Shown here one piece after another: positions 27,689-35,506 of a stretch of 64,000 nucleotides of DNA. The stretch spans positions 62,001 to 126,000 of the forward strand of contig JACKIL010000005.1 of assembly GCA_020638525.1 (NCBI GenBank), in the 5' to 3' direction. Source of the stretch: Caulobacterales bacterium (GTDB lineage: Bacteria > Pseudomonadota > Alphaproteobacteria > Caulobacterales > Parvularculaceae). The position numbers and the translations under genes were made by a program. The notes under the pieces were generated by a model. That model was not told the DNA's origin and did not search any database. It was given only the letters and a program-made list of their open reading frames with translations. How positions within the stretch are numbered: the first letter of the stretch is position 1; the number at the start of each line of letters is the position of its first letter.

Positions 27689-28600
27689 CTACCGATAGAG
27701 ATCGCCATTCAGGTAGCGCAGGCCCGAGTCGATAATCACGGTCACGACCTTCTTGCCCGGCCCCAGTTCTTTTGCGCGCCGGAGCGCCGCCCAGACATTC
27801 GCGCCCGAAGTAACGCCGCCAAACAAACCTTCATATCTGGCGAGTGAGCGAGCGCCCCAATAAGCGTCTTCGTCCTTCACCGGAATCACCTCGTCAATGA
27901 GATCGCTACGAAGGATGCTCGGCTTGAATGAAAGGCCGATCCCTTCAAGCCGGTGAGCGCCGCTCGTATCCCCGCCTGAAACATTTCGCACATTGTATGG
28001 TTCGATAGCGATTATTCGTGTCGCCGGGTTCTCTTCTTTCAAAATCTCAGCGTTGCCAGACACGCACCCGCCGCCGCCGGCGGCCATTACGAACTCATCG
28101 ATCTCGCCATCGATCTGACTTAGAATTTCTCGCGCCATTCCATAATAGCCGCGCTTGTTATCAAGATTGTTCACCTGATCCGGCCAGAAGGTCCCGGGTT
28201 CGTCAGCAAGCTGTCTTGCTCTTGAAATCATTCGGTCGATCACCATCGCCGTCAGCACGCCGCCTTCAGCAGGGATAATCTCAACCTCCGCGCCGAACGC
28301 GCGCATGGTCTTGAGCTTTTCTTCGGAAAACCCGTCCGACGAAACGAAGCGGGCCGCATAGCCGCGCATTGCACAGACCATGGCGAGGGAACTGCCCGTG
28401 CTGCCACCGGTGTATTCGACGACGCGCCCGCCGGGCTTTAACACGCCGCGCCGTTCCGCGCCTTCGATCATCGACAGCGCCATGCGATCTTTCATGCTGC
28501 CAGTCGGGTTTGCGCCTTCCCACTTTACATAAACGTCAGCGTCATCAGGACCTGCCAGGCGGTTCAATTTCACCAGAGGCGTATTTCCGATCGCCATCAT
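27689..28600 (-). CDS. PLP-dependent cysteine synthase family protein
   Basis: Fold type II pyridoxal-phosphate enzyme of the cysteine synthase / cystathionine beta-synthase group. GNTPLVKLNRLAG (about 4-16) starts the fold. The PLP lysine lies in GSMKDRMALSMI (about Lys37), the substrate loop is EYTGGSTGSSLAM (about 61-73), and the glycine-rich phosphate loop is AAGGGGCVSGNAEIL (about 178-192). A final LFGGVTSGANVWAAL follows. At 303 residues it lacks any CBS tail. Substrate may be O-acetylserine or another amino acid. It diverges from an HxlR regulator that probably controls it. Confidence 0.88.
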   Translation of the reverse strand: MMAIGNTPLVKLNRLAGPDDADVYVKWEGANPTGSMKDRMALSMIEGAERRGVLKPGGRVVEYTGGSTGSSLAMVCAMRGYAARFVSSDGFSEEKLKTMRAFGAEVEIIPAEGGVLTAMVIDRMISRARQLADEPGTFWPDQVNNLDNKRGYYGMAREILSQIDGEIDEFVMAAGGGGCVSGNAEILKEENPATRIIAIEPYNVRNVSGGDTSGAHRLEGIGLSFKPSILRSDLIDEVIPVKDEDAYWGARSLARYEGLFGGVTSGANVWAALRRAKELGPGKKVVTVIIDSGLRYLNGDLYR

Positions 28601-28645
28601 CGCCGTATCTCTCCGCTTCGACGCGCCAAGTCACTTCCATATTTA

Positions 28646-28668
28646 AAGTTACTATCCGGGTCAAACTT
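28646..28668. promoter_or_regulatory. candidate HxlR operator in the divergent region
   Basis: AAGTT (28646-28650) and AACTT (28664-28668) form an interrupted dyad inside an AT-rich stretch between the cysteine-synthase-like gene and the HxlR regulator. HxlR proteins bind as dimers to such dyads in divergent promoter regions. No spacing rule can be confirmed from one site. Confidence 0.35.
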
Positions 28669-28701
28669 CCAATTTTAAAGCCGCCTCGCTAAACACAAGA
28701 A

Positions 28702-29184
28702 ATGAGCCCGCCACAGGAGACCGCCGTGCCGAAGCCCCAACACGCTTTCCGCTCCCGTTGCTCCATCGCCCGCACATTGGAAATCGTAGGCGACAAATGG
28801 ACTTTGCTCCTGGTGCGCGACCTCATGTGGCACGAGAAACATACATTTCAGGAGCTGCAGGAAAGCGAGGAAAACATGCCAGCAAATCTGCTTTCGCAGC
28901 GGCTGAAACGGCTCATGGAGTGGGGCGTAATTCGGCGCGAGCCATATCAGGAACGCCCGCTGCGCTATCGCTACTTCCTGACTGAGAAAGGCAAAAAACT
29001 CGAACCGGCCTTGCTGCACCTGATGAGCTGGGGGCACACGCAGTTGGGCGGCGGCCTTTATGACCCCGTCAGAAAAATCTCAACGACGGGCGTTGCAACG
29101 CGCAAAAGCCGACCTGCAAGCGCCTCACGAGGGCGAAAGAAAAACCCCGCCCGGACACTGCCGATGCGGGGTTCAAAGAAATAA
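28702..29184 (+). CDS. HxlR-family transcriptional regulator
   Basis: Winged-helix DNA-binding regulator. The HxlR core (about 18-112) shows CSIARTLEIVGDKWTLLLVR, LMWHEKHTFQELQ, the recognition helix ANLLSQRLKRLMEWGVI and the wing PLRYRYFLTEKGKKL. A Cys at 20 is in the position of the effector-sensing cysteine of related redox- or aldehyde-sensing proteins. The C-terminal tail (about 128-160) is very basic and low-complexity, and its DNA overlaps the terminator of the convergent fba gene. Divergent with the cysteine-synthase-like gene, so likely its regulator. Confidence 0.9.
   Translation: MSPPQETAVPKPQHAFRSRCSIARTLEIVGDKWTLLLVRDLMWHEKHTFQELQESEENMPANLLSQRLKRLMEWGVIRREPYQERPLRYRYFLTEKGKKLEPALLHLMSWGHTQLGGGLYDPVRKISTTGVATRKSRPASASRGRKKNPARTLPMRGSKK
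29141..29174 (-). terminator. intrinsic terminator of the tkt-gap-pgk-fba operon
   Basis: On the minus strand AACCCCGC pairs with GCGGGGTT around a 15-base loop, followed by TTTTTCTTTC. It begins about 32 bases beyond the fba stop. The same bases encode the last codons of the HxlR gene on the plus strand. Confidence 0.75.
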
Positions 29185-29205
29185 ACATTTCCGAAGAAAA
29201 AGTTC

Positions 29206-30246
29206 TTACGCGGCCTTCTCAAGGCTTTCCGACCATTTGCCGAGCTGGGCGAGGCCGTTCATTTTGGCGCGGTGTGCAAAGGCTTTCTGGCCCGCGGCGA
29301 CATTTTCCGGCTTGCCCGACCACGCCTTCAGCGGCGCGGCCTGCAGCGCGCGGCCATAGGAGAAAGAGAGCGCCCAGGGCATGCGATCCGCATACGCGGC
29401 GTTCATCGCGTTGAGGTGCGCCGTCGCATCTTCATCGGACTGGCCGCCCGACAGGAAGACGATGCCCGGCACCGCGGCCGGAACCGCCGAGCGGAAGCAG
29501 CGCACGGTCTTCTCCGCGACTTCTTCAACGCCCGCCTGTTTCGCGCACTTCTTGCCGGAGACGATCATGTTCGGTTTCAGGATCGTGCCTTCGAGCGCGA
29601 CGCGCGCGAAGTAGAGTTCTTCGAACAACAGCTTCAGCGTCAGCTCGGTGACTTCGTAGCAACGCTCGGCGTCGTGATCGCCGTCCATGAGCACTTCCGG
29701 CTCGACGATCGGGACGATGTTCGCTTCCTGGCAGAGCGCGGCGTAACGCGCGAGCGCATGCATGTTCGAACGCAGGCACATGTAAGACGGCATCGAACGG
29801 TCGCCGCCGCGGCCGATATCAATGACCGCGCGCCATTTCGCGAAGCGCGCGCCGAGATCGTAATATTCTTTCAGCCGCCCGCGCAGACCGTCGAGACCTT
29901 CGGTGATCTTTTCGCCCGGCGCGCCGGCGAGATCGACGGCGCCGCCGTCAACCTTGATGCCCGGAATGGAGCCCGCCGCTTCGATAAGCTTGACGAGCGG
30001 CGTGCCGTCTTTCGCGTTCTGGCGGATGGTTTCATCGTAAAGGATGACGCCGGAAATATGCTCGCTCATCGCTTCTTCCGTGCGGAACAGCATTTCGCGA
30101 TAGTCGCGGCGATTGTCAGCGGTTGATTCGACATTGATCGAGTCGAAACGCTTCTTGATCGTGCCCGACGATTCGTCCGCAGCCAGAATGCCTTTGCCCG
30201 GCGCGACCATCGCTACGGCGATCTTGTTGAGCGCAGTAAGGTTCAT
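29206..30246 (-). CDS. fba: class I fructose-bisphosphate aldolase
   Basis: Splits fructose-1,6-bisphosphate into two triose phosphates using a Schiff-base lysine. The start ATG at 30246 follows GGGAGAG; an upstream in-frame extension is not family-like. Motifs: ILAADESSGTIKKRF (about 20-34), FAKWRAVIDIG, EPEVLMDGDHD and LEGTILKPNMIVSGKK, whose first Lys is the Schiff-base residue. The fold ends with FLSGGQSDEDA and SFSYGRALQ. It is the eukaryote-like class I enzyme rather than the class II enzyme found in many proteobacteria. Last gene of the central carbon operon. Confidence 0.95.
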   Translation of the reverse strand: MNLTALNKIAVAMVAPGKGILAADESSGTIKKRFDSINVESTADNRRDYREMLFRTEEAMSEHISGVILYDETIRQNAKDGTPLVKLIEAAGSIPGIKVDGGAVDLAGAPGEKITEGLDGLRGRLKEYYDLGARFAKWRAVIDIGRGGDRSMPSYMCLRSNMHALARYAALCQEANIVPIVEPEVLMDGDHDAERCYEVTELTLKLLFEELYFARVALEGTILKPNMIVSGKKCAKQAGVEEVAEKTVRCFRSAVPAAVPGIVFLSGGQSDEDATAHLNAMNAAYADRMPWALSFSYGRALQAAPLKAWSGKPENVAAGQKAFAHRAKMNGLAQLGKWSESLEKAA

Positions 30247-30266
30247 GTTCAGTCTCTCCCGTCTGT

Positions 30267-31466
30267 TCAGTTCGCCGGCTTCAGCGCTTCGACGCCGGGA
30301 AGCTTCTTGCCTTCCAGCCATTCGAGAAACGCGCCGCCAGCCGTCGATACGTAAGTGAATTCGTCAGCAATTTGAGCGTGGTTGAGCGCGGCGACCGTGT
30401 CTCCGCCGCCCGCGACTGCAACAAGGCCGCGGTCTTTCACGCATTTCGCAGCAAAGCGCGCTGCTTCTACAGTCGCCGTGTCGAAGGGACGCGTTTCAAA
30501 CGCCCCGAGCGGCCCATTCCAGACAAGCGTCTTCGACGCTTCCATGCGGTCCGCGATAAGGTCGACCGTTTCGGGGCCAAGGTCGAGGATCATCTGATCG
30601 GCTGCGACGCCGTCCGCGCGCGCGACTTCGTGCTCCGCGCCTTCCTTGAATTCTTTCGCGACGACGACGTCGATTGGAAGGATGACTTCGCAGTTCGCGC
30701 GCGCCGCAGCGTCCATGATCTCGCGGGCGGTGTCTGCAAGGCCCGGTTCGCAAAGCGATTTGCCTACGGATACGCCCTTCGCGAAAAGGAACGTGTTCGC
30801 CATGCCGCCGCCGACGACGAGGAAGTTCGCCTTCGACACAAGGTTGAGGAGGAGTTCGATCTTGGTCGAGACTTTCGCGCCGCCGACGACCGCCATCAGC
30901 GGGCGGACGGGGTTTGAAAGCGCAGCCGCGAGATAATCGAGCTCTTTCTCCATCGAAAGCCCCGCCGCCGAGGGAAGCACATGCGCGATCCCTTCCGTCG
31001 AGGCGTGGGCGCGGTGCGCGGCGGAGAAGGCGTCGTTCACATAGGCGTCGCCATTTTCCGCAAGAAGCCGCACGAATTCCGGGTCGTTCGTCTCTTCGCC
31101 GCCATGGAAGCGGGTGTTCTCGAGAAGCGCGACGTCGCCGTCGATCATCCGTGCGATGACTTTCCTCGCCGCTTCGCCGACGCAGTCCGACGCAAACTCG
31201 ACAGGCCCGCCGAGAATTTCGGCGAGCTTGGCCGCGACCGGGCGCAGCGTATATTCCGGATTGGCGACGCCTTTGGGCCGTCCGAAGTGCGAAAGCAGGA
31301 TGACCTTGGCGCCTTTCTTCGAAAGCGCCTCGATCGTCGGCAGCGCGGCGCGGATGCGCGTGTCATCCGTCACCTCGCCGTCCTTCATCGGCACGTTGAA
31401 ATCGACGCGGACAAGCACGCGCTTGCCCGCGACATCGAGATCATCAAGCGTTCGGACCCGCGTCAT
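30267..31466 (-). CDS. pgk: phosphoglycerate kinase
   Basis: Interconverts 1,3-bisphosphoglycerate and 3-phosphoglycerate with ATP. KRVLVRVDFNVPM (about 14-26), LLSHFGRPKG (about 54-63), PLMAVVGGAKVSTK (about 193-206) and the C-terminal AVAGGGDTVAAL mark the two Rossmann-like lobes. The 399-residue length is standard. Twenty bases before fba and nine after gap, so translationally close. Confidence 0.97.
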   Translation of the reverse strand: MTRVRTLDDLDVAGKRVLVRVDFNVPMKDGEVTDDTRIRAALPTIEALSKKGAKVILLSHFGRPKGVANPEYTLRPVAAKLAEILGGPVEFASDCVGEAARKVIARMIDGDVALLENTRFHGGEETNDPEFVRLLAENGDAYVNDAFSAAHRAHASTEGIAHVLPSAAGLSMEKELDYLAAALSNPVRPLMAVVGGAKVSTKIELLLNLVSKANFLVVGGGMANTFLFAKGVSVGKSLCEPGLADTAREIMDAAARANCEVILPIDVVVAKEFKEGAEHEVARADGVAADQMILDLGPETVDLIADRMEASKTLVWNGPLGAFETRPFDTATVEAARFAAKCVKDRGLVAVAGGGDTVAALNHAQIADEFTYVSTAGGAFLEWLEGKKLPGVEALKPAN

Positions 31467-31475
31467 TCCGGGCCC

Positions 31476-32483
31476 TTAAAGGAATTTGGCCATCTCAAGC
31501 GCGGTGTCGCTCATGCGCGTCGAGAAGCCCCATTCATTGTCGTACCAGGAAAGAACGCGCACCAGCTTGCCTTCGAGGATCTGCGTCTGCGAGAGCGCGA
31601 AGGTCGACGAATGCGGATCGTGGTTGAAGTCGATCGAGACGAGCGGCTTGTCGGTGTAGCCGAGAACGCCTTTCATCGGGCCGTTCGCCGCTTCCATGAT
31701 GAGGCCATTCACCTCTTCGACTGTCGTGTCGCGCTTCGGCGTGAAGACGAGGTCGATCACCGAGACGTTCGGCGTCGGCACGCGGATCGACGAGCCGTCG
31801 AGCTTGCCTTTGAGTTCCGGCAGGACGAGGCCGACGGCTTTCGCCGCGCCCGTCGAGGTCGGGATCATCGACATCGCCGCGGCGCGCGCGCGGTAAAGGT
31901 CCTTGTGCATCGTATCGAGCGTCGGCTGGTCGCCCGTATAGGAGTGGATCGTCGTCATGTAACCGCGGTCAATGCCGATGCCGTCATGCAGAACTTTCGC
32001 AACCGGCGCGAGGCAGTTCGTCGTGCACGACGCGTTCGAGACGATGTGGTCGTCTTTCGTCAGGTTCTTGTGGTTGACGCCGAAAACGATCGTCTTGAGA
32101 TCGCCCGTCGCCGGCGCGGAGATGAGAACGCGCTTGGCGCCGCCTTTAAGGTGCGCAGCGGCTTTTTCTTTATCCGCAAAAATGCCCGTGCATTCGAACA
32201 CGATATCGACGCCTGCATCGCCCCACGGAAGCTTCGCCGGATCGCGTTCGGCGAACACTTTGATGGGCCCTTGCCCGACATCGAACGAGTCGCCCTTGAC
32301 CTTCACTTCATGCGGGAAGCGACCATGGACGGAATCGTACTGGAGGAGGTGCGCGTTCGTCTCGACCGGGCCGAGGTCGTTAATGGCGACAACCTTGATG
32401 TTCTTGCGGCCGTTTTCCAGCATGGAGCGAAGCGTCAGCCGCCCGATGCGGCCGAAACCATTGATGCCGACGCGTAACGTCAT
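31476..32483 (-). CDS. gap: type I glyceraldehyde-3-phosphate dehydrogenase
   Basis: Oxidises glyceraldehyde-3-phosphate with inorganic phosphate. GINGFGRIGRLTL (about 5-17) is the nucleotide fold, SNASCTTNCLAP (about 151-162) holds the catalytic cysteine, and WYDNEWGFS occurs near the end. The 335-residue length is normal. The ribosome binding site AGGAGGAAATTTCG before the ATG is very strong. Between tkt and pgk in the operon. Confidence 0.97.
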   Translation of the reverse strand: MTLRVGINGFGRIGRLTLRSMLENGRKNIKVVAINDLGPVETNAHLLQYDSVHGRFPHEVKVKGDSFDVGQGPIKVFAERDPAKLPWGDAGVDIVFECTGIFADKEKAAAHLKGGAKRVLISAPATGDLKTIVFGVNHKNLTKDDHIVSNASCTTNCLAPVAKVLHDGIGIDRGYMTTIHSYTGDQPTLDTMHKDLYRARAAAMSMIPTSTGAAKAVGLVLPELKGKLDGSSIRVPTPNVSVIDLVFTPKRDTTVEEVNGLIMEAANGPMKGVLGYTDKPLVSIDFNHDPHSSTFALSQTQILEGKLVRVLSWYDNEWGFSTRMSDTALEMAKFL

Positions 32484-32495
32484 CGAAATTTCCTC

Positions 32496-34496
32496 CTAGT
32501 CGATCAGTTGCTTGGCCGCCTCGGCGATGGCGGCGGTCGTGATGCCGAAATGCTTGTAGAGCTCTTCCGCCGGCGCGGAGGCGCCGAACGAATTCATACC
32601 GATGAAGACGTCCTTGCGGCGCAGGAACAGGTCCCAGCCCTGCCGGATCGCCGCTTCGACGCCGATGCGCGGCGCTTTGCCGAGCACGGATTTACGGTAC
32701 TTCTCGCTTTGCGCTTCAAAAAGCTCAAAGCACGGCGCGGAAACGACGCGCGCCTTGATCTTGTCGCAGGCGAGCGAGGCTTGCGCGGCGAGCGCAAGCT
32801 CAACTTCTGAACCGGTCGCGACAATGACGACCTCGGGGTCCGGCGCATCGGCGACAATATAAGCGCCGCGCGCGGAAAGGTTTTCATCCGTATGCGTCAG
32901 GCGGGCCGGCGCAAGGTTCTGGCGCGTCAGCGCGATGACGCTCGGCGTATTCTTGTCAGCGAGCGCAAGCTCCCAGCATTCAGCCGTCTCGATCGTGTCG
33001 GCCGGGCGATAGACATTGAGGTTCGGGATCGCGCGCAGCGCCGCGAGATGCTCGACCGGCTGGTGCGTCGGGCCGTCTTCGCCGAGGCCGATCGAATCGT
33101 GCGTCATCACATAGACGACGCGAATGCCCATCAGCGCCGACAGGCGGATCGACGGGCGGCAGTAATCCGTAAAGACGAGGAAGGTGCCGCCATAAGGAAC
33201 GACGCCGCCATGCAGCGCCATGCCGTTCATCGCGGCGGCCATGCCGTGCTCGCGCACGCCGTAATGGATGTAGCGGCCCGCGTAATTTTCCGCGTTCAGA
33301 ATTTCGAGGCCCTTGGTCTTCGTATTGTTCGAGCCGGTGAGATCCGCCGAGCCGCCGATTGTTTCCGGAATGACGCGGTTGACGACTTCGAGCGCCATTT
33401 CGGACGCTTTGCGGGTCGCGACCTTCGGCGGCTCTTTCGCAAGCTCCGCCTTGTAAGCGCGGATCGCCTCGCCGAGCGCTTCCTTGTAGTCGCCGGCGAT
33501 CGCGGCGTTGAACGCATCCTGCTGCGAGGAGCGGCCAAGCCTTGCGCGCCATTGCTGGCGCGCGTCGCGCCCGCGCCGGCCGGCGGCGCGCCAGGCGTTC
33601 AGAATGTCTTCGGGAATTTCGAACGGCGCGTAAGGCCAGCCGAGCGCTTCGCGCGCGCCGGCGATTTCGTCAGCGCCCAGCGGCGAGCCGTGCGTCGAGG
33701 CCGTGCCCGCTTTTTTCGGCGCGCCCTTGCCGATGATCGTGCGGCAGGCGATGAGGCTCGGTTTGTCGGACTTTTGCGCGGCTTCGATGGCGGCGGCGAC
33801 CGCTTCCGGATCGTGCCCGTCGACGCGGGTCGTCGCCCAGCCGGACGCGGCGAAGCGCGCGAGCTGGTCCGTCGAATCCGTCAGCGAGACTGGGCCGTCA
33901 ATGCAGATGCCGTTGTCGTCGAAAAGAACGATGAGCTTTGAAAGCTTCAACTGGCCCGCAAGCGCGATCGCTTCGTGGCTGATGCCTTCCATGAGGCAGC
34001 CGTCGCCCGCGATGACATAGGTGTGGTGATCGACGACATCCTTGCCGAAGCGCGCGGCGAGATGCGCTTCCGCGATCGCCATGCCGACAGCGTTGCCAAT
34101 CCCCTGGCCTAGCGGGCCGGTCGTCGTTTCAACGGCCGGCGCATGGCCATATTCCGGGTGACCCGCCGTCTTCGCGCCCATCTGGCGGAAGTTCTTGATC
34201 TCCTCGATCGTCATCCCCTCATAGCCGAGGAGATAAGCGAGAGAATAAATCAGCATCGATCCGTGTCCGGCGGAAAGTACGAAGCGGTCGCGGTCCGGCC
34301 AGTCGGGCGATGCAGCGTCGAATTTCAAAAAGCGCGTGAAGAGAACCGTCGCGACATCGGCCATGCCCATCGGCATGCCGGGATGGCCCGATTTGGCGGC
34401 TTCGACGGCGTCCATCGACAAGGCGCGAATGGCGTTCGCCATCTTGGCGAAAGGGACCGAATTGGCGGGCGCCCCGGCGCGGGCGGTGTCGGGCAT
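32496..34496 (-). CDS. tkt: transketolase
   Basis: Thiamine-diphosphate enzyme of the pentose phosphate and Calvin cycles. The N-terminal domain carries the TPP motif VIAGDGCLMEGISHEA (about 158-173), and the substrate histidines lie in AAKSGHPGMPMG and ETTTGPLGQGIGNAVG. The middle domain has GVREHGMAAAMNG (about 412-424), and the C-terminal domain follows from about 540. The 666-residue length is typical. A small region about 305-325 (RAAGRRGRDARQQWRARL) is unusually basic. First gene of the operon tkt-gap-pgk-fba; its promoter must lie in the 34497-34715 gap shared with DUF4164. Confidence 0.96.
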   Translation of the reverse strand: MPDTARAGAPANSVPFAKMANAIRALSMDAVEAAKSGHPGMPMGMADVATVLFTRFLKFDAASPDWPDRDRFVLSAGHGSMLIYSLAYLLGYEGMTIEEIKNFRQMGAKTAGHPEYGHAPAVETTTGPLGQGIGNAVGMAIAEAHLAARFGKDVVDHHTYVIAGDGCLMEGISHEAIALAGQLKLSKLIVLFDDNGICIDGPVSLTDSTDQLARFAASGWATTRVDGHDPEAVAAAIEAAQKSDKPSLIACRTIIGKGAPKKAGTASTHGSPLGADEIAGAREALGWPYAPFEIPEDILNAWRAAGRRGRDARQQWRARLGRSSQQDAFNAAIAGDYKEALGEAIRAYKAELAKEPPKVATRKASEMALEVVNRVIPETIGGSADLTGSNNTKTKGLEILNAENYAGRYIHYGVREHGMAAAMNGMALHGGVVPYGGTFLVFTDYCRPSIRLSALMGIRVVYVMTHDSIGLGEDGPTHQPVEHLAALRAIPNLNVYRPADTIETAECWELALADKNTPSVIALTRQNLAPARLTHTDENLSARGAYIVADAPDPEVVIVATGSEVELALAAQASLACDKIKARVVSAPCFELFEAQSEKYRKSVLGKAPRIGVEAAIRQGWDLFLRRKDVFIGMNSFGASAPAEELYKHFGITTAAIAEAAKQLID

Positions 34497-34715
34497 TGCG
34501 ATCCTCGGATGACGGCGGAAAATGGCCCCAGCGGCTGCGGCGGTACATGCAACACGGGCCCCGAGGCGGTCAAGAGCAGGACGGGCCCCGCGCGGCTTTG
34601 CGCCCTTCCCGAACCCGCCCGGAACATGGTTAAACCGTAAGGCGGGCGCGGCTGGACAGCCCCGGCGGCGCTGCCCACAGTCAGGCCCGCCCGACGGATC
34701 AGGAGTCCCACGATT

Positions 34716-34952
34716 ATGTCGCGCCTCGAGGAATCAGCCATCCAGCTCGCCGCAGCCCTCGACGCCCTTGAGGCGAAGCTCGACGAGCGCCTCGCCGAAC
34801 TCGGCCATCAGAGCGACGCGGTCGACGCCGCCCGCCGGCAGGCGCGCGCGGCGAAGGCCCATGCGGGCGACGCCGCCGACGGGCTTGGCGAGGCGATTTC
34901 GGAGCTGCGCCGCATCCTCAGCGAGGATGAGGCGGGCGACGCGCAGGAGTAG
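34716..34952 (+). CDS. DUF4164-type coiled-coil protein
   Basis: A 78-residue, highly charged Ala-rich protein predicted to be one long helix (coiled coil about 5-65: LAAALDALEAKLDERLAELG, then AISELRRIL). This matches the small DUF4164 proteins often encoded just before zapA in alphaproteobacteria, where a link with cell division has been suspected but not shown. It has a separate start with AGGAG upstream and ends 16 bases before zapA, so it is almost certainly co-transcribed. Confidence 0.75.
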   Translation: MSRLEESAIQLAAALDALEAKLDERLAELGHQSDAVDAARRQARAAKAHAGDAADGLGEAISELRRILSEDEAGDAQE

Positions 34953-34968
34953 GAAAAGGAGTAGCGCC

Positions 34969-35298
34969 ATGGCCCAGGTTGAAATCACCGTGAACGAGCG
35001 CGCCTACAAGGTGATGTGCGATGACGGGCAGGAAGGCCGCCTTCGCCAGCTCGCCGGCTATTTCGACCGCCACGTCACGCAGCTCGCCCGCGAACTCGGC
35101 CAGATCGGCGAAGCGCGCCTGATCCTCCTCACTGCGCTCACCGTCTGCGACGAACTCTTCGAATGCCGCCGCCGCATCGCCGATTTCGAGGAAGGCTCAG
35201 AAGCGCTCGACGCCGAGACCATCGGCGGCGCAGGCCGCGTGATCGAAGCGGCGGCGAAGAGAGTCGAGGCGATGGCGGAGAAGGTTGAGCGGGCTTGA
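34969..35298 (+). CDS. zapA: cell division protein ZapA
   Basis: Small cytoplasmic FtsZ-associated protein that bundles FtsZ filaments. The 109-residue product begins MAQVEITVNERAYKVMCDDG (ZapA beta-hairpin and first helix) and continues RLRQLAGYFDRHVTQLA, with a long C-terminal dimerisation helix. AAAGGAG precedes the ATG by seven bases; the open frame extends far upstream but would run through the neighbouring gene. In many proteobacteria the 6S RNA gene and a formyl-THF cycloligase follow zapA; here they do not, and a repeat and an ATPase gene lie there instead. Confidence 0.9.
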   Translation: MAQVEITVNERAYKVMCDDGQEGRLRQLAGYFDRHVTQLARELGQIGEARLILLTALTVCDELFECRRRIADFEEGSEALDAETIGGAGRVIEAAAKRVEAMAEKVERA

Positions 35299-35302
35299 GG
35301 CT

Positions 35303-35390
35303 GTAGGGCGGAACAGCCGACTGCGCCAGCCATCATATTTTGCGCCGAGTGGCGCATTGCGCTTCGCTTGATGTGCCTATTCTTGTAGGC
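35303..35390. repeat. degenerate palindromic repeat upstream of the OLD-type gene
   Basis: It starts TGTAGGGCGGAACAG and ends GCGCTTCGCTTGATG followed by TGCC and TGTAGG, the ends being partly complementary. The 13-mer GCGCTTCGCTTGA at 35359-35371 recurs at 37091-37103, downstream of the OLD-type gene, in the same orientation. It looks like a dispersed intergenic repeat split or copied around the insertion. Confidence 0.55.
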
Positions 35391-35506
35391 CACTTTCAAC
35401 ACTCATGGAGAACATTAGATTTCACTAATCAGTGTGAAACAACATACATTTTATACTACCCTTTGACTGCGGTTCACAGAAGCATTAAACTACTACAATT
35501 AGGACT

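Noticed and set aside
35299..35506. Possible 6S RNA gene after zapA
   Set aside because: The region is filled with a degenerate intergenic repeat and AT-rich sequence; I see no long closing stem with a central bubble.
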